Shown here: piece by piece, positions 11,961 to 18,006 of the stretch
How positions within the stretch are numbered: the first letter of the stretch is position 1
How the letters are laid out: each line of letters begins with the position of its first letter
IMG/VR virus record: IMGVR_UViG_3300033143_000614
Span: 1-29,844 of that record
Length of the DNA: 29,844 nucleotides
Reading direction: 5' to 3' (one strand)
Origin: a virus
Notes under the pieces: generated by a model
What the model was told of the DNA's origin: nothing
What the model saw: only the letters and a program-made list of their open reading frames with translations
Database searches by the model: none
Program-made: the position numbers and the translations under genes

Positions 11961-12188
11961 ATGAAGACAAGCGCAATGCGAAAAAAAAAGAAAAGAAAAG
12001 AAAAAACTATCAGTGATAAAAAGATGTTGCGTATAATGGATAGAGATATCCGTAAGTATAAACGTCAAGATGAAAGAGCTGCTAGACAAAGAAAAAGAGC
12101 GGCTAATAAAGCGTCACGTCAATCAACGCGTGCGTATAAAAAGAATATGAGACGTTCTAAAAGAGCATATAGAAAAAGTATAAAATAA
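11961..12188 (+). CDS. Arginine/lysine-rich basic protein, 75 aa
   Basis: Starts MKTSAMRKKKKRKEK, then carries the same motif as its upstream neighbour (SDKKMLRIMDRDIRKYKRQ, about 18-36), and ends in an Arg-rich stretch with RKRAANKASRQSTRAYKK and RRSKRAYRKS. More than 40 percent of residues are basic. The first eight residues MKTSAMRK recur at the start of the gene at 13220. It resembles protamine or core-protein sequences, and is probably nucleic-acid binding. It follows the 165-aa gene after 5 bases. Confidence 0.7.
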   Translation: MKTSAMRKKKKRKEKTISDKKMLRIMDRDIRKYKRQDERAARQRKRAANKASRQSTRAYKKNMRRSKRAYRKSIK

Positions 12189-12206
12189 CATTAAAAAAAT
12201 ATAACG

Positions 12207-12581
12207 ATGGCAACAAGAATGGAAAAGCGTATAGCTAAGGCTACCGCTAAAGGAAAAACTAAAAAAGCTTCTAGATTGACTACCCGAGCTAAAAAAAGAA
12301 CCGCAAGGGGGGGTACTAGAGCAGGTGTTGCTATTCGTAAAACGGTTAAAACAGCTAAAAAAATTCAAAAGAAAGTAAAAAGCGGAAAAGCTTATAAGAC
12401 TTATAAGAAGGTTAAAAAGAAAGTAGATAAACTTAAAAACTCAAATTTAGTTAAGGTCTATAGAGGAGGTAAAGAGGTTTACAAGAATTTAAAGAAAGGT
12501 AATATAAAGGGAGCTTATACAACCGCAGCAAGTACAGTAAAAAACCTTAATAAGAAAAAGAAGAAAACTCCTAAAAAATAA
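12207..12581 (+). CDS. Histone-H1-like lysine-rich protein, 124 aa
   Basis: A protein dominated by Lys, Ala, Thr and Arg, with AKATAKGKTKKASRLTTRAKK (about 9-29), a KKIQKKVKSGKAYKTYKKVKKKVDKL helix (about 51-76), and a KKKKKTPKK end. The composition resembles eukaryotic histone H1 tails and bacterial Hc1/H1-like proteins, which condense DNA without sequence specificity. It has one more hydrophobic, possibly folded segment near VKVYRGGKEVYKNLKKGNIKGAY (82-104), a pattern also found in phage internal and host-derived proteins. Inferred role: DNA condensation or virion core. Confidence 0.7.
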   Translation: MATRMEKRIAKATAKGKTKKASRLTTRAKKRTARGGTRAGVAIRKTVKTAKKIQKKVKSGKAYKTYKKVKKKVDKLKNSNLVKVYRGGKEVYKNLKKGNIKGAYTTAASTVKNLNKKKKKTPKK

Positions 12582-12585
12582 TTAG

Positions 12586-12593
12586 TATCTTTG
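12586..12593 (+). promoter_or_regulatory. TATCTTTG box just before the 70-aa gene
   Basis: An exact match to the Bacteroidota -7 box, ending 7 bases before the ATG at 12601. No clear -33 element is visible. Transcription from it would leave almost no leader. Confidence 0.45.
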
Positions 12594-12600
12594 TTTAAGT

Positions 12601-12813
12601 ATGAGATTAAAGTTTGGAAGAAAAAAGAAAACCAACCCTATCTATGATAGGTATTATATGAACCCCACGGCTTTGATAAGGGACAAGGAGTCGGGTGCAT
12701 CTGCTAAGGTTCACGCCAAACCTAAGCCGAAAACAAAAACAAAGAAAAAAGTGGTTAACACTAAAACGAAGAAAAGGAAAGAGTATACCCCTCAAACTCA
12801 ACGTAAAAGATAA
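12601..12813 (+). CDS. Basic protein with Lys/Pro/Thr repeats, 70 aa
   Basis: The N-terminal half (MRLKFGRKKKTNPIYDRYYMNP) has an aromatic patch; the second half is Lys/Pro/Thr rich with KPKPKTKTKKKVVNTKTKK (about 41-59). No family recognised. The polybasic low-complexity tail is like those of nucleic-acid binding or peptidoglycan/DNA-associated virion proteins. It has its own promoter-like box directly upstream and starts a second set within the basic-protein region. Confidence 0.68.
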   Translation: MRLKFGRKKKTNPIYDRYYMNPTALIRDKESGASAKVHAKPKPKTKTKKKVVNTKTKKRKEYTPQTQRKR

Positions 12814-12825
12814 AAAAAGTATATT

Positions 12826-12999
12826 ATGCCTACAGTAAAATATAAATGCGGAGACACAGGAAAGATGAAAACTAAAGTATTTCCTTATAATGCAATTGGT
12901 AAAGCGCAAGCGAGTGAATTTGCTAAAACAATGAAGGGGAGTATGAAAAACAATCCGGGGTATGGAATGGAGAAATCTATGAAAAGTACAGGTTATTAA
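12826..12999 (+). CDS. Small Gly/Lys/Met-rich protein, 57 aa
   Basis: ATG 12826-12828 opens a 57-codon frame (MPTVKYKCGDTGKMKTKVFPYN at the start). It has one Cys, repeated Met-Lys and Gly segments (KTMKGSMKNNPGYGMEKSMKSTGY end), and a net basic charge. The leader AAAAAAAGTATATT before ATG matches that of the gene at 11458. No family recognised. It is below common gene-length cutoffs, but leader, spacing and clean frame support it. Confidence 0.6.
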   Translation: MPTVKYKCGDTGKMKTKVFPYNAIGKAQASEFAKTMKGSMKNNPGYGMEKSMKSTGY

Positions 13000-13018
13000 T
13001 TTTAAAAAATTATAAAAA

Positions 13019-13216
13019 ATGAGTCAAGGATATAACGCAAGACTAGATGAGTCTTTAGGAATGAGACATAAAGGTTCTCATAAACAATCTTTCAAATCAA
13101 GAAGAAATGAAAGTAAAGCAATGTCAAAAAAAATGTATGGACACGCTTATGGTGCAGACCATAATATGAAGTACGAAGGAGTTAAAAGTAGAGTTTCAGC
13201 AGGTATAAGAAAATAA
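13019..13216 (+). CDS. Small conserved-type phage protein, 65 aa
   Basis: The pattern MSQGYNARLDESLGMRHKGSHKQSFKSRRNESKAM at the start is one I associate with short proteins in the structural region of many Bacteroidota phages; I cannot name a function. The middle is Arg/Lys/Ser rich and the tail is HAYGADHNMKYEG. Likely a soluble, helical, basic peptide. It follows the 57-aa gene after 19 bases and is 3 bases before the next gene. Confidence 0.72.
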   Translation: MSQGYNARLDESLGMRHKGSHKQSFKSRRNESKAMSKKMYGHAYGADHNMKYEGVKSRVSAGIRK

Positions 13217-13219
13217 GAG

Positions 13220-13465
13220 ATGAAGACAAGTGCAATGAGAAAGGCTACTAAAAGCCGAAGAACTAAGTCTAAGACTAAAACTTACACTAACCCTTTTACA
13301 GGAAGAACAAGAACTGTTACTAAATCCGGAAGAGGAAGTAGTAAAACTAAATCAGTTTCTATGTCGGGAGGAAAGAAAGGAAATAAAAGTAAATATAAAA
13401 CAGGTTACTTTAGAAAAACCAAAAATAAACCTATGAGCTGTAGAATGTATAATAAAGGTTGTTAA
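13220..13465 (+). CDS. Ser/Thr/Lys-rich basic protein, 81 aa
   Basis: Starts MKTSAMRKATKSRRTKSKTKT, sharing MKTSAMRK with the 75-aa protein at 11961. The body is Ser/Thr/Gly/Lys rich (NPFTGRTRTVTKSGRGSSKTKS, 23-44) and the end CRMYNKGC carries two Cys. It resembles a disordered nucleic-acid-binding or phosphorylatable tail, and no enzyme motif is present. It lies 3 bases after one small gene and 1 base before another. Confidence 0.68.
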   Translation: MKTSAMRKATKSRRTKSKTKTYTNPFTGRTRTVTKSGRGSSKTKSVSMSGGKKGNKSKYKTGYFRKTKNKPMSCRMYNKGC

Positions 13466-13466
13466 G

Positions 13467-13655
13467 ATGGCAAGAGAAAAGTTAGACATTAATATTAAGG
13501 AAAAAAACCAAGGTAAGTTTACATCTTGGGCGAAGAAGAATGGATTTAAAAACTCCTGTAGCGCTGCTAATGCAGTAATGAAAAATAAAAATAAATATTC
13601 TACACGTGTAGTTAAGATGGCAAACTTTGCCAAAAACTTTGGGTGTAGTAGATAA
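13467..13655 (+). CDS. Small helical phage protein, 62 aa
   Basis: MAREKLDINIKEKNQGKFTSWAKKNGFKNSCSAANAVMKNKNKY... A pattern 'GkFt-WAkknGFk ... A-aVM-Nk-kYs ... VVKMANFAKNF' is seen, of a kind shared by small phage proteins next to virion genes that probably form two helices. One such family is found in crAss-like and other phages, but I cannot give a role. The ATG overlaps nothing and is 1 base after the previous stop. Basic, with two Cys (31, 60). Confidence 0.7.
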   Translation: MAREKLDINIKEKNQGKFTSWAKKNGFKNSCSAANAVMKNKNKYSTRVVKMANFAKNFGCSR

Positions 13656-13667
13656 TAAAATTAAATT

Positions 13668-13838
13668 ATGGGAAAAGGATTAATATGGCTAGGACATAAA
13701 GTAGCCGACTTATGGATTAAGTGTATGACGTATTGGAATAAAGGTGTGTCATACTTAATGTTTAACGCAGTACCGTGTGGATGTAAGTGTTGTGACACTT
13801 GCTGTAAAGAGAAGGAGGATTGCTGTAAAAAAAAATAA
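13668..13838 (+). CDS. Cysteine-cluster mini-protein, 56 aa
   Basis: ATG 13668-13670 opens 56 codons. Residues 1-36 are aromatic and amphipathic (four Trp/Tyr in WLGHKVADLWIKCMTYW) and could sit on a membrane. Residues 37-53 hold eight Cys in 17 positions (CGCKCCDTCC ... CC), followed by KKK. Such a cluster resembles metallothionein- or zinc-binding ends. No family recognised. It is below common length limits and so easily missed; the frame follows the previous stop by 12 bases and precedes the next start by 4 bases. Confidence 0.6.
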   Translation: MGKGLIWLGHKVADLWIKCMTYWNKGVSYLMFNAVPCGCKCCDTCCKEKEDCCKKK

Positions 13839-13842
13839 CCTT

Positions 13843-13998
13843 ATGAAAAGTAGAGGATTAGGAGATACAATAGAAAAAATAACCAAGGCAACAGGGATTA
13901 AGAAAGTAGTCCAACAAGTCTCTAAGGCAACCGGAAAAGATTGTGGTTGCAATAAAAGACGAGATACTTTAAATCGCGTGTTTCCTTACCAAAAATAA
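13843..13998 (+). CDS. Small conserved phage protein with CGC motif, 51 aa
   Basis: Open frame reaches up to 13777, but that part overlaps the Cys-rich gene; the ATG at 13843-13845 (MKSRGLGDTIEKITKATGIKK) is 4 bases after its stop and is the better start. The pattern 'GLGDTIekiTkaTGIkkvV ... GKDCGCnkRRd-LN-vFPY' is recognisable from several marine phages in the structural gene region; the CGC and FPY parts are its best marks. Two Cys could bind metal. Function unknown; likely a virion or assembly factor. Confidence 0.7.
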   Translation: MKSRGLGDTIEKITKATGIKKVVQQVSKATGKDCGCNKRRDTLNRVFPYQK

Positions 13999-14004
13999 AA
14001 AAAT

Positions 14005-14547
14005 ATGTTACAACAAAATTTTTTCCCCGGAAAAGCAATACAAGTTTGGTTCTTCAATGAGGGGGGCACATCTAAATTTGATGATGCCGATATTCCAAAC
14101 CCAAGTTATATAGTAAAGGAGTTAAGTAGCGTTACTACAGGGGGAACAAATGCCACACTTATAGACGCTACAGCTACTTTTGTAGATGATATATCGGCAA
14201 ATAAATTTGCTATAGGTGATACTGTTTATAATTCTAAAACCTTTCAATTCTCAAGAATTATTTCTGTAGATAGCCAAACTCAACTAACAGTATATGATAA
14301 CACTTTTTTCCCCCCTGTGTTTGCCGCAAATACTTACCAAATATACAGGAAGTCTCCTTATGGTTGTGTACTATTATGTATACCGGGAGCAGATGGTGAC
14401 CCTCTAGAAGTTACAGACTTAAATAATAATGTGTTGTTAGTTGGGCAAGGTATTGCAAAGTCTTATAACGTGCTACCATTTCAAGTTAGAAAAATAGTAC
14501 ACGGTAATACTGATGGGAAGGGTGAGATATTTGCTTTATTTCAATAA
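14005..14547 (+). CDS. Beta-rich virion-like protein, 180 aa
   Basis: A mostly beta-strand protein with Thr/Asn/Asp-rich turns (GGTNATLIDATATFVDD, about 47-63) and no signal peptide or membrane segment. Its composition is like capsid decoration or tail-fibre proteins. The Cys-containing strand YGCVLLCIPGADGDPLEV lies near residues 118-135. The call as virion protein comes from composition and position, and no known family is recognised. ATG follows the previous stop by 6 bases. Confidence 0.6.
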   Translation: MLQQNFFPGKAIQVWFFNEGGTSKFDDADIPNPSYIVKELSSVTTGGTNATLIDATATFVDDISANKFAIGDTVYNSKTFQFSRIISVDSQTQLTVYDNTFFPPVFAANTYQIYRKSPYGCVLLCIPGADGDPLEVTDLNNNVLLVGQGIAKSYNVLPFQVRKIVHGNTDGKGEIFALFQ

Positions 14548-14548
14548 T

Positions 14549-14650
14549 ATGTGGACTACATCAACAACAGCGGGAAGATATATAGTTAAATATTTTATGT
14601 ATAATGGCAAAACAAAAAGGATTTCAATTTACTCCAAACAAAAAGACTAG
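14549..14650 (+). CDS. Possible 33-aa ORF, weak
   Basis: ATG at 14549 begins one base after the stop of the 180-aa gene and gives 33 codons (MWTTSTTAGRYIVKYFMYNGK...). It overlaps the better-supported 43-aa gene at 14604 by 47 bases in another frame. It could be a real leaky or coupled ORF, but nothing beyond spacing supports it. Confidence 0.3.
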   Translation: MWTTSTTAGRYIVKYFMYNGKTKRISIYSKQKD

Positions 14651-14735
14651 GCATCACAAGCACGCTAAAAGTCAAACTACTTTTAATAAAGGAGCACGAA
14701 ACTATATTAAACAATATAGAGGGCAAGGGAGATGA
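14604..14735 (+). CDS. Small basic protein, 43 aa
   Basis: ATG 14604-14606 opens 43 codons: MAKQKGFQFTPNKKTRHHKH... ending QYRGQGR. It is Lys/Arg/His rich (about 35 percent) with no hydrophobic segment, similar in type to the other mini basic proteins. Its stop overlaps the ATG of the lipoprotein gene by 4 bases (ATGA), a strong sign that it is translated and coupled. Confidence 0.58.
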   Translation: MAKQKGFQFTPNKKTRHHKHAKSQTTFNKGARNYIKQYRGQGR

Positions 14736-14923
14736 TTCGATTATTTTTATTTTTATTTTTATTAACAGGATGTGGAATTACTTACCCTGAATGGGAGCCT
14801 ACACGTGTGTATCAACATCCAAGAGTTATATGGGTAGATTCTCCTCCTATAATTATTAAGCATCATAATTATAAGAAGTATAAAAAAAAAAAGAAAAGGA
14901 AATATAAACACAGAAAACATTAG
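14732..14923 (+). CDS. Small lipoprotein with polybasic tail, 63 aa
   Basis: MIRLFLFLFLLTGCGITYP is a lipoprotein signal: hydrophobic core and lipobox LTGC, so Cys14 is the expected lipidated residue. A Trp/Tyr/Pro-rich middle (EWEPTRVYQHPRVIWVDSPP) is followed by KKYKKKKKRKYKHRKH, a polybasic tail. Possible roles: outer-spanin-like lysis protein or superinfection-exclusion lipoprotein; the tail could touch DNA, LPS or peptidoglycan. Coupled to the gene before (ATGA) and followed after 5 bases by the beta-barrel gene, so the three envelope genes form a unit. Confidence 0.7.
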   Translation: MIRLFLFLFLLTGCGITYPEWEPTRVYQHPRVIWVDSPPIIIKHHNYKKYKKKKKRKYKHRKH

Positions 14924-14928
14924 TAGTA

Positions 14929-15954
14929 ATGACCACAAGAAATATTATTTATATTATTATTATCCTGTTACTTGGAATCAAAATAAGTAATGCACAATTT
15001 TTTAAATACTCTACCTTTTATACTTCTATGAGTACGAACACAAGTATGATAGAGGGTCAAGATTATATAGCTGTATCTAAAGGATATGAAGAGACAACGG
15101 AAATTAACCCTTACGATTATAATCTAACTATAGGTATTCGTAAGATAGCACGATTTGATTATGAACAAAAACTTAAAACTTGGTACTACGGTACTGAAAA
15201 AAGTGTGGGAGATAATACTACTATCGGTAATAATAATGGGTGGGAGTATCTTTTTAATTTTTCTTTTATACGCAATAGGGGTGAAGTTTTTAATTCGCAG
15301 GATTTTTGGTTACGATACTTAGGTAATTCTTTAGTAGCTAAAATCCAATATAAAGACAATCAGCGAGTTAATTTAAAGTACACATCCGCTGATGTTCGTT
15401 ATAGAGTAAATGCAGGAAAACTAGATTTTACTTTTGGTGTTTGCGCACGTACACACCCTGTATATCATATTAATCCTATAGAAGATTTTTGGGTAAGCGG
15501 GGAAAGTTCTTTTCAAGAATTAGCAGAAGATTTTGGTTACTCCACTGATTTTGTGCAAGGGAGATGGCATTGGTTTAATGATGGAGAATTGATTGCTACA
15601 TCTAATGATGAGTTTTTTAAACACTATTTTGGTAATGCTGTAGCTAGTTATAATGAAAGAGAGATTGAAAAATTAGGAATGGTAAGTGAATTATCACTTG
15701 TGTTTGGAACATCTTACTATAAATACAGTTCAGATTTTTGGTTACATACGTGGGTAAATGTATTGCCCTATCACTACGGTGTCAATACATATAGTCATCA
15801 ATATGACACTAACCCGGTAGATGTAGACCTAGGTCTAATAACAGGTTGGAAACTAACAAAAAGTTTAGGTATATTTGTAGAAGGGAATTATATGAAGTAT
15901 TGGGATAAACCGGTATATGAGTGGACATTTGGATTTAACTATTTAATATTTTGA
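14929..15954 (+). CDS. Putative outer-membrane beta-barrel protein, 341 aa
   Basis: The N-terminus has a signal peptide (about residues 1-22, ending SNAQ). The mature protein alternates hydrophobic and polar residues in many strands with aromatic girdles (for example NLTIGIRKIARFDYEQKL, VDLGLITGWKLTKSLGIFVEG) and ends in a strand with terminal Phe (FGFNYLIF), the usual C-terminal signal of outer-membrane barrels. No specific family can be named. A phage-coded barrel could alter receptors, block superinfection, or assist lysis. The gene is about 1 kb, longer than its small neighbours, and its stop touches the next ORF. Confidence 0.72.
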   Translation: MTTRNIIYIIIILLLGIKISNAQFFKYSTFYTSMSTNTSMIEGQDYIAVSKGYEETTEINPYDYNLTIGIRKIARFDYEQKLKTWYYGTEKSVGDNTTIGNNNGWEYLFNFSFIRNRGEVFNSQDFWLRYLGNSLVAKIQYKDNQRVNLKYTSADVRYRVNAGKLDFTFGVCARTHPVYHINPIEDFWVSGESSFQELAEDFGYSTDFVQGRWHWFNDGELIATSNDEFFKHYFGNAVASYNEREIEKLGMVSELSLVFGTSYYKYSSDFWLHTWVNVLPYHYGVNTYSHQYDTNPVDVDLGLITGWKLTKSLGIFVEGNYMKYWDKPVYEWTFGFNYLIF

Positions 15955-15956
15955 GT

Positions 15957-16412
15957 ATGAGAAAATTATTAGTATTATTGTTATTAATTGTAAGTTATGG
16001 ATTTAGTCAAACAAATTGTGAATTATGCGTGGAGCAAAACGGGTTTTATTGCGGAGACGATGAAGCTAATTGGACTTCTTATAGTCCACTTGGTTGTGTT
16101 CCTAATGGTTTTAATAATCTCTTATATCTTAATGACGGTTGGTTAGACTGTGTGGATGGAAGTGATGAAACAGGAGATGATGGTATACCTGCCGTACCTA
16201 CTACTTTAGCTGATTGTAATGAATACAACGAATCTTGTGATACTGTATATGTAGATGTTCCTTTCTATATATACGAAACTATTTTTCAAACAGACACTAT
16301 TTATCAAACAGAATATATTACACAAATTTTAATGGACACAGTAGAGGTGGAAGTCTTTGTGCCGGAATATATATTTGTGACAGACACTTTGTGGATGGAA
16401 GGAGCTATGTAG
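15957..16412 (+). CDS. Secreted LDLa-like protein, 5' part of a possible frameshifted gene
   Basis: A signal peptide (MRKLLVLLLLIVSYGFSQ) precedes a region with six Cys (21-87) that includes GWLDCVDGSDETG at about 61-73, which is like the LDL-receptor class-A calcium motif C-x-DGSDE. The rest (88-151) is Asp/Thr/Val/Tyr-rich strand repeats of the type DTI-QTEY. I use ATG 15957; a TTG at 15951 would overlap the upstream stop. The ORF ends with WMEGAM, while the same strand-repeat pattern continues in another frame at 16391. It may be one protein cut by a -1-type frameshift, and would be exported. Confidence 0.62.
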   Translation: MRKLLVLLLLIVSYGFSQTNCELCVEQNGFYCGDDEANWTSYSPLGCVPNGFNNLLYLNDGWLDCVDGSDETGDDGIPAVPTTLADCNEYNESCDTVYVDVPFYIYETIFQTDTIYQTEYITQILMDTVEVEVFVPEYIFVTDTLWMEGAM

Positions 16413-16672
16413 ATGTAGTAGTATTTGACACTATAGTACAAACAGAATATATAGAGTTTTTTACAACTGATACTATTATAGAATACGTAGATATTATTTA
16501 TACTGAATATCTAGATTGTGACACAGGACTTCCTTGTGGTACAACAGCACTTCCTGAATTAGTAAATCCAAACGAAGAGGTATACCCAATATATAGTATT
16601 GATGGAAAAGAGATTAACCGTCGAGAAGGATTATATATTGAAAACGGAGTTATTAATTTTAAAGTATATTAA
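16391..16672 (+). CDS. 3' part of the LDLa-like gene in a shifted frame, T9SS-tail-like end
   Basis: This frame has no ATG, only a GTG at 16391, and overlaps the previous ORF by 22 bases. The same DTI-QTEY beta-repeat style continues (DTIVQTEYIEF, DTIIEYVDIIYTEY). The end (EVYPIYSIDGKEINRREGLYIENGVINFKVY) resembles the C-terminal sorting tail of type-IX-secreted Bacteroidota proteins ('y-i-GKei-kGlYI-nG--k-'). One added T in the CTTTG run at 16387-16391 would join the two frames. So it is more likely the 3' half of the 15957 gene than an independent gene. A programmed shift or an assembly error are both possible. Confidence 0.55.
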   Translation: MDGRSYVDVVVFDTIVQTEYIEFFTTDTIIEYVDIIYTEYLDCDTGLPCGTTALPELVNPNEEVYPIYSIDGKEINRREGLYIENGVINFKVY

Positions 16673-16675
16673 GAT

Positions 16676-16873
16676 ATGAAGACATTGTTTAAAGATAAAA
16701 ACGGACAATTAAGTTCAAAAAGATTATTTAGTTTTATTGCATTAGCATTATTTACTTTTGGTTTTTTTGCTAGTTTATTTGGTGGTTATGAAATCCAAGA
16801 TACTTGGATTCACAGTTTAATGGTAATAATAACAGGTGGATTTATTGCGTCTGCCGCTGAAAGAAAAAGTTAA
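16676..16873 (+). CDS. Two-helix membrane protein, holin-like, 65 aa
   Basis: Two hydrophobic segments, about residues 18-36 (LFSFIALALFTFGFFASLF) and 45-60 (IHSLMVIITGGFIAS), with a charged N-terminus (KTLFKDKNGQLSSKR) and an AERKS end. Length and topology suit a class-II-like holin or a small membrane adaptor. It sits before the lysis genes (17539, 18006). Weak sequence marks mean it could equally be another small envelope protein. Starts 3 bases after the previous stop. Confidence 0.6.
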   Translation: MKTLFKDKNGQLSSKRLFSFIALALFTFGFFASLFGGYEIQDTWIHSLMVIITGGFIASAAERKS

Positions 16874-16874
16874 T

Positions 16875-17165
16875 ATGGCAACAGAAGTATCAGAAAACAG
16901 TAAGTTTGTATTATCCCTTAAATCTCTTGCGGCTATTATAGCTATAGTAGCAAGTTTTATCGGTATGTATTATTCATTAAGTATGGAAATAGAAGCGGCT
17001 AAGGAATTACCCGTGGTAACAATCCCTGACCCTGAAATAACAAGACAGGAATTAGATTTAAAGTTAGAGCTTATATCTACAACCGTAATGGGGAATGCAG
17101 AGAAATTAGATAAAATAGAAACGCAGGTAGAAAAGATTGAAGAGAGAGTTTACGAACTTAAATGA
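16875..17165 (+). CDS. Single-pass membrane protein with coiled coil, 96 aa
   Basis: The open frame extends to 16836, but the ATG at 16875 (MATEVSENSKF) follows the previous stop by one base and is preferred. Residues about 14-37 (SLAAIIAIVASFIGMYYSL) form a transmembrane helix; residues 55-96 form a heptad-type coiled coil ending ERVYELK. Small proteins of this shape occur next to lysis and tail genes in flavophages. Possible antiholin, spanin-like or envelope scaffold function. The stop overlaps the next ATG by 4 bases. Confidence 0.62.
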   Translation: MATEVSENSKFVLSLKSLAAIIAIVASFIGMYYSLSMEIEAAKELPVVTIPDPEITRQELDLKLELISTTVMGNAEKLDKIETQVEKIEERVYELK

Positions 17166-17539
17166 GATACTTTTTATACATATTATTGTGGGTAATACCT
17201 CATCAATGTCTGAGCCAATCGCTTATAACAAACACTGAATTAAAAAGAGCTCAAGCTTCCAATGAGCCAATAGTAATTGAGTTTTGGGCAGATTGGAACG
17301 ATAGTAACAAATGTCAATTCTTAGGCAATCTTAAAGATTGTAGGGTGTACAGAATATGTATAGAGGAGAACCCTGACTTGGCAGAATCTTACAAGATTAA
17401 AGTATTACCCACTATAATAGTTTTTAATAAAACAGAAGAAATAAAAAGATATAAAGGAAATCTTCTTTTTAAATTAGATGTAGAAAAAAAAGAAATACAA
17501 AGTGTAGTAGACAGCCTTATAATCTCTAAATTTAGATAA
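17162..17539 (+). CDS. Secreted thioredoxin-fold protein without CXXC, 125 aa
   Basis: A signal peptide (MRYFLYILLWVIPHQCLSQ) leads a thioredoxin-fold domain: IVIEFWADWNDSNKC (37-51) at the redox site and KVLPTIIVF (80-88) with the cis-Pro. The canonical CxxC is replaced by N-D-S-N-K-C, leaving only Cys51 there, with a further Cys at 60 and 66. It is therefore likely not a normal disulfide reductase but a periplasmic binding or folding protein. The ATG overlaps the previous stop by 4 bases and the stop touches the endolysin ATG (TAATG). Confidence 0.72.
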   Translation: MRYFLYILLWVIPHQCLSQSLITNTELKRAQASNEPIVIEFWADWNDSNKCQFLGNLKDCRVYRICIEENPDLAESYKIKVLPTIIVFNKTEEIKRYKGNLLFKLDVEKKEIQSVVDSLIISKFR

Positions 17540-18006
17540 TGATACTATCAAAAAATTTTTCATTAAATGAATTCACTAAAAGCGTAACTGCTATTAGAAA
17601 TGGTTTAGATAACGAACCTACTAAAGAACATATACGTAATTTACAACTCTTAGCTAAGTTTGTACTACAACCACTTAGAGAAGCGTTAGGAAAACCTATT
17701 AGAATAACCTCAGGTTATCGTTCAGAAAATTTGAACAAGCTGATAAAAGGAAGTAAAAAATCACAGCATTGCAAAGGAATGGCGGCGGACCTTCAATTTA
17801 AAGTTGATGGAGTAATGAATAATAAAATGATATGGGATAAAGTAATTGAATTAGAATTACCTTTTGACCAAATGATTAATGAATTTGATTATTCGTGGAT
17901 TCATATTTCTTATAATCACGAACATAATAGAAAGGGTTTATTAGAGGCTTATAAAGAAAATGGTAAGACAAAATATAAATGGCATAAAATAGAAAAAGGA
18001 ATATAA
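17539..18006 (+). CDS. Endolysin, peptidase M15 family
   Basis: The 155-aa product matches the M15A D-Ala-type peptidase pattern: FSLNEFTKS (7-15), FVLQPLREALGKPIRITSGYR (41-61), KSQHCKGMAADLQF (74-87, His77 and Asp84 as likely zinc ligands), LPFDQMINEF (107-116) and WIHISY (120-125, His122 as third ligand). These enzymes cut peptide cross-links in peptidoglycan, a normal final step of phage release. There is no signal peptide, so export needs the holin next door. Stop overlaps the holin ATG (TAATG). Confidence 0.9.
   Translation: MILSKNFSLNEFTKSVTAIRNGLDNEPTKEHIRNLQLLAKFVLQPLREALGKPIRITSGYRSENLNKLIKGSKKSQHCKGMAADLQFKVDGVMNNKMIWDKVIELELPFDQMINEFDYSWIHISYNHEHNRKGLLEAYKENGKTKYKWHKIEKGI

Noticed and set aside
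11838-12089. Minus-strand Phe/Ser-rich frame
   Set aside because: Antisense of lysine-rich codons gives Phe/Leu/Ser; an artefact of composition.
12123-12368. Minus-strand Ser/Phe-rich frame
   Set aside because: Same composition artefact opposite the H1-like gene.
13777-13842. Upstream extension of the 51-aa gene
   Set aside because: It overlaps the Cys-rich gene in another frame, and ATG 13843 has better spacing.
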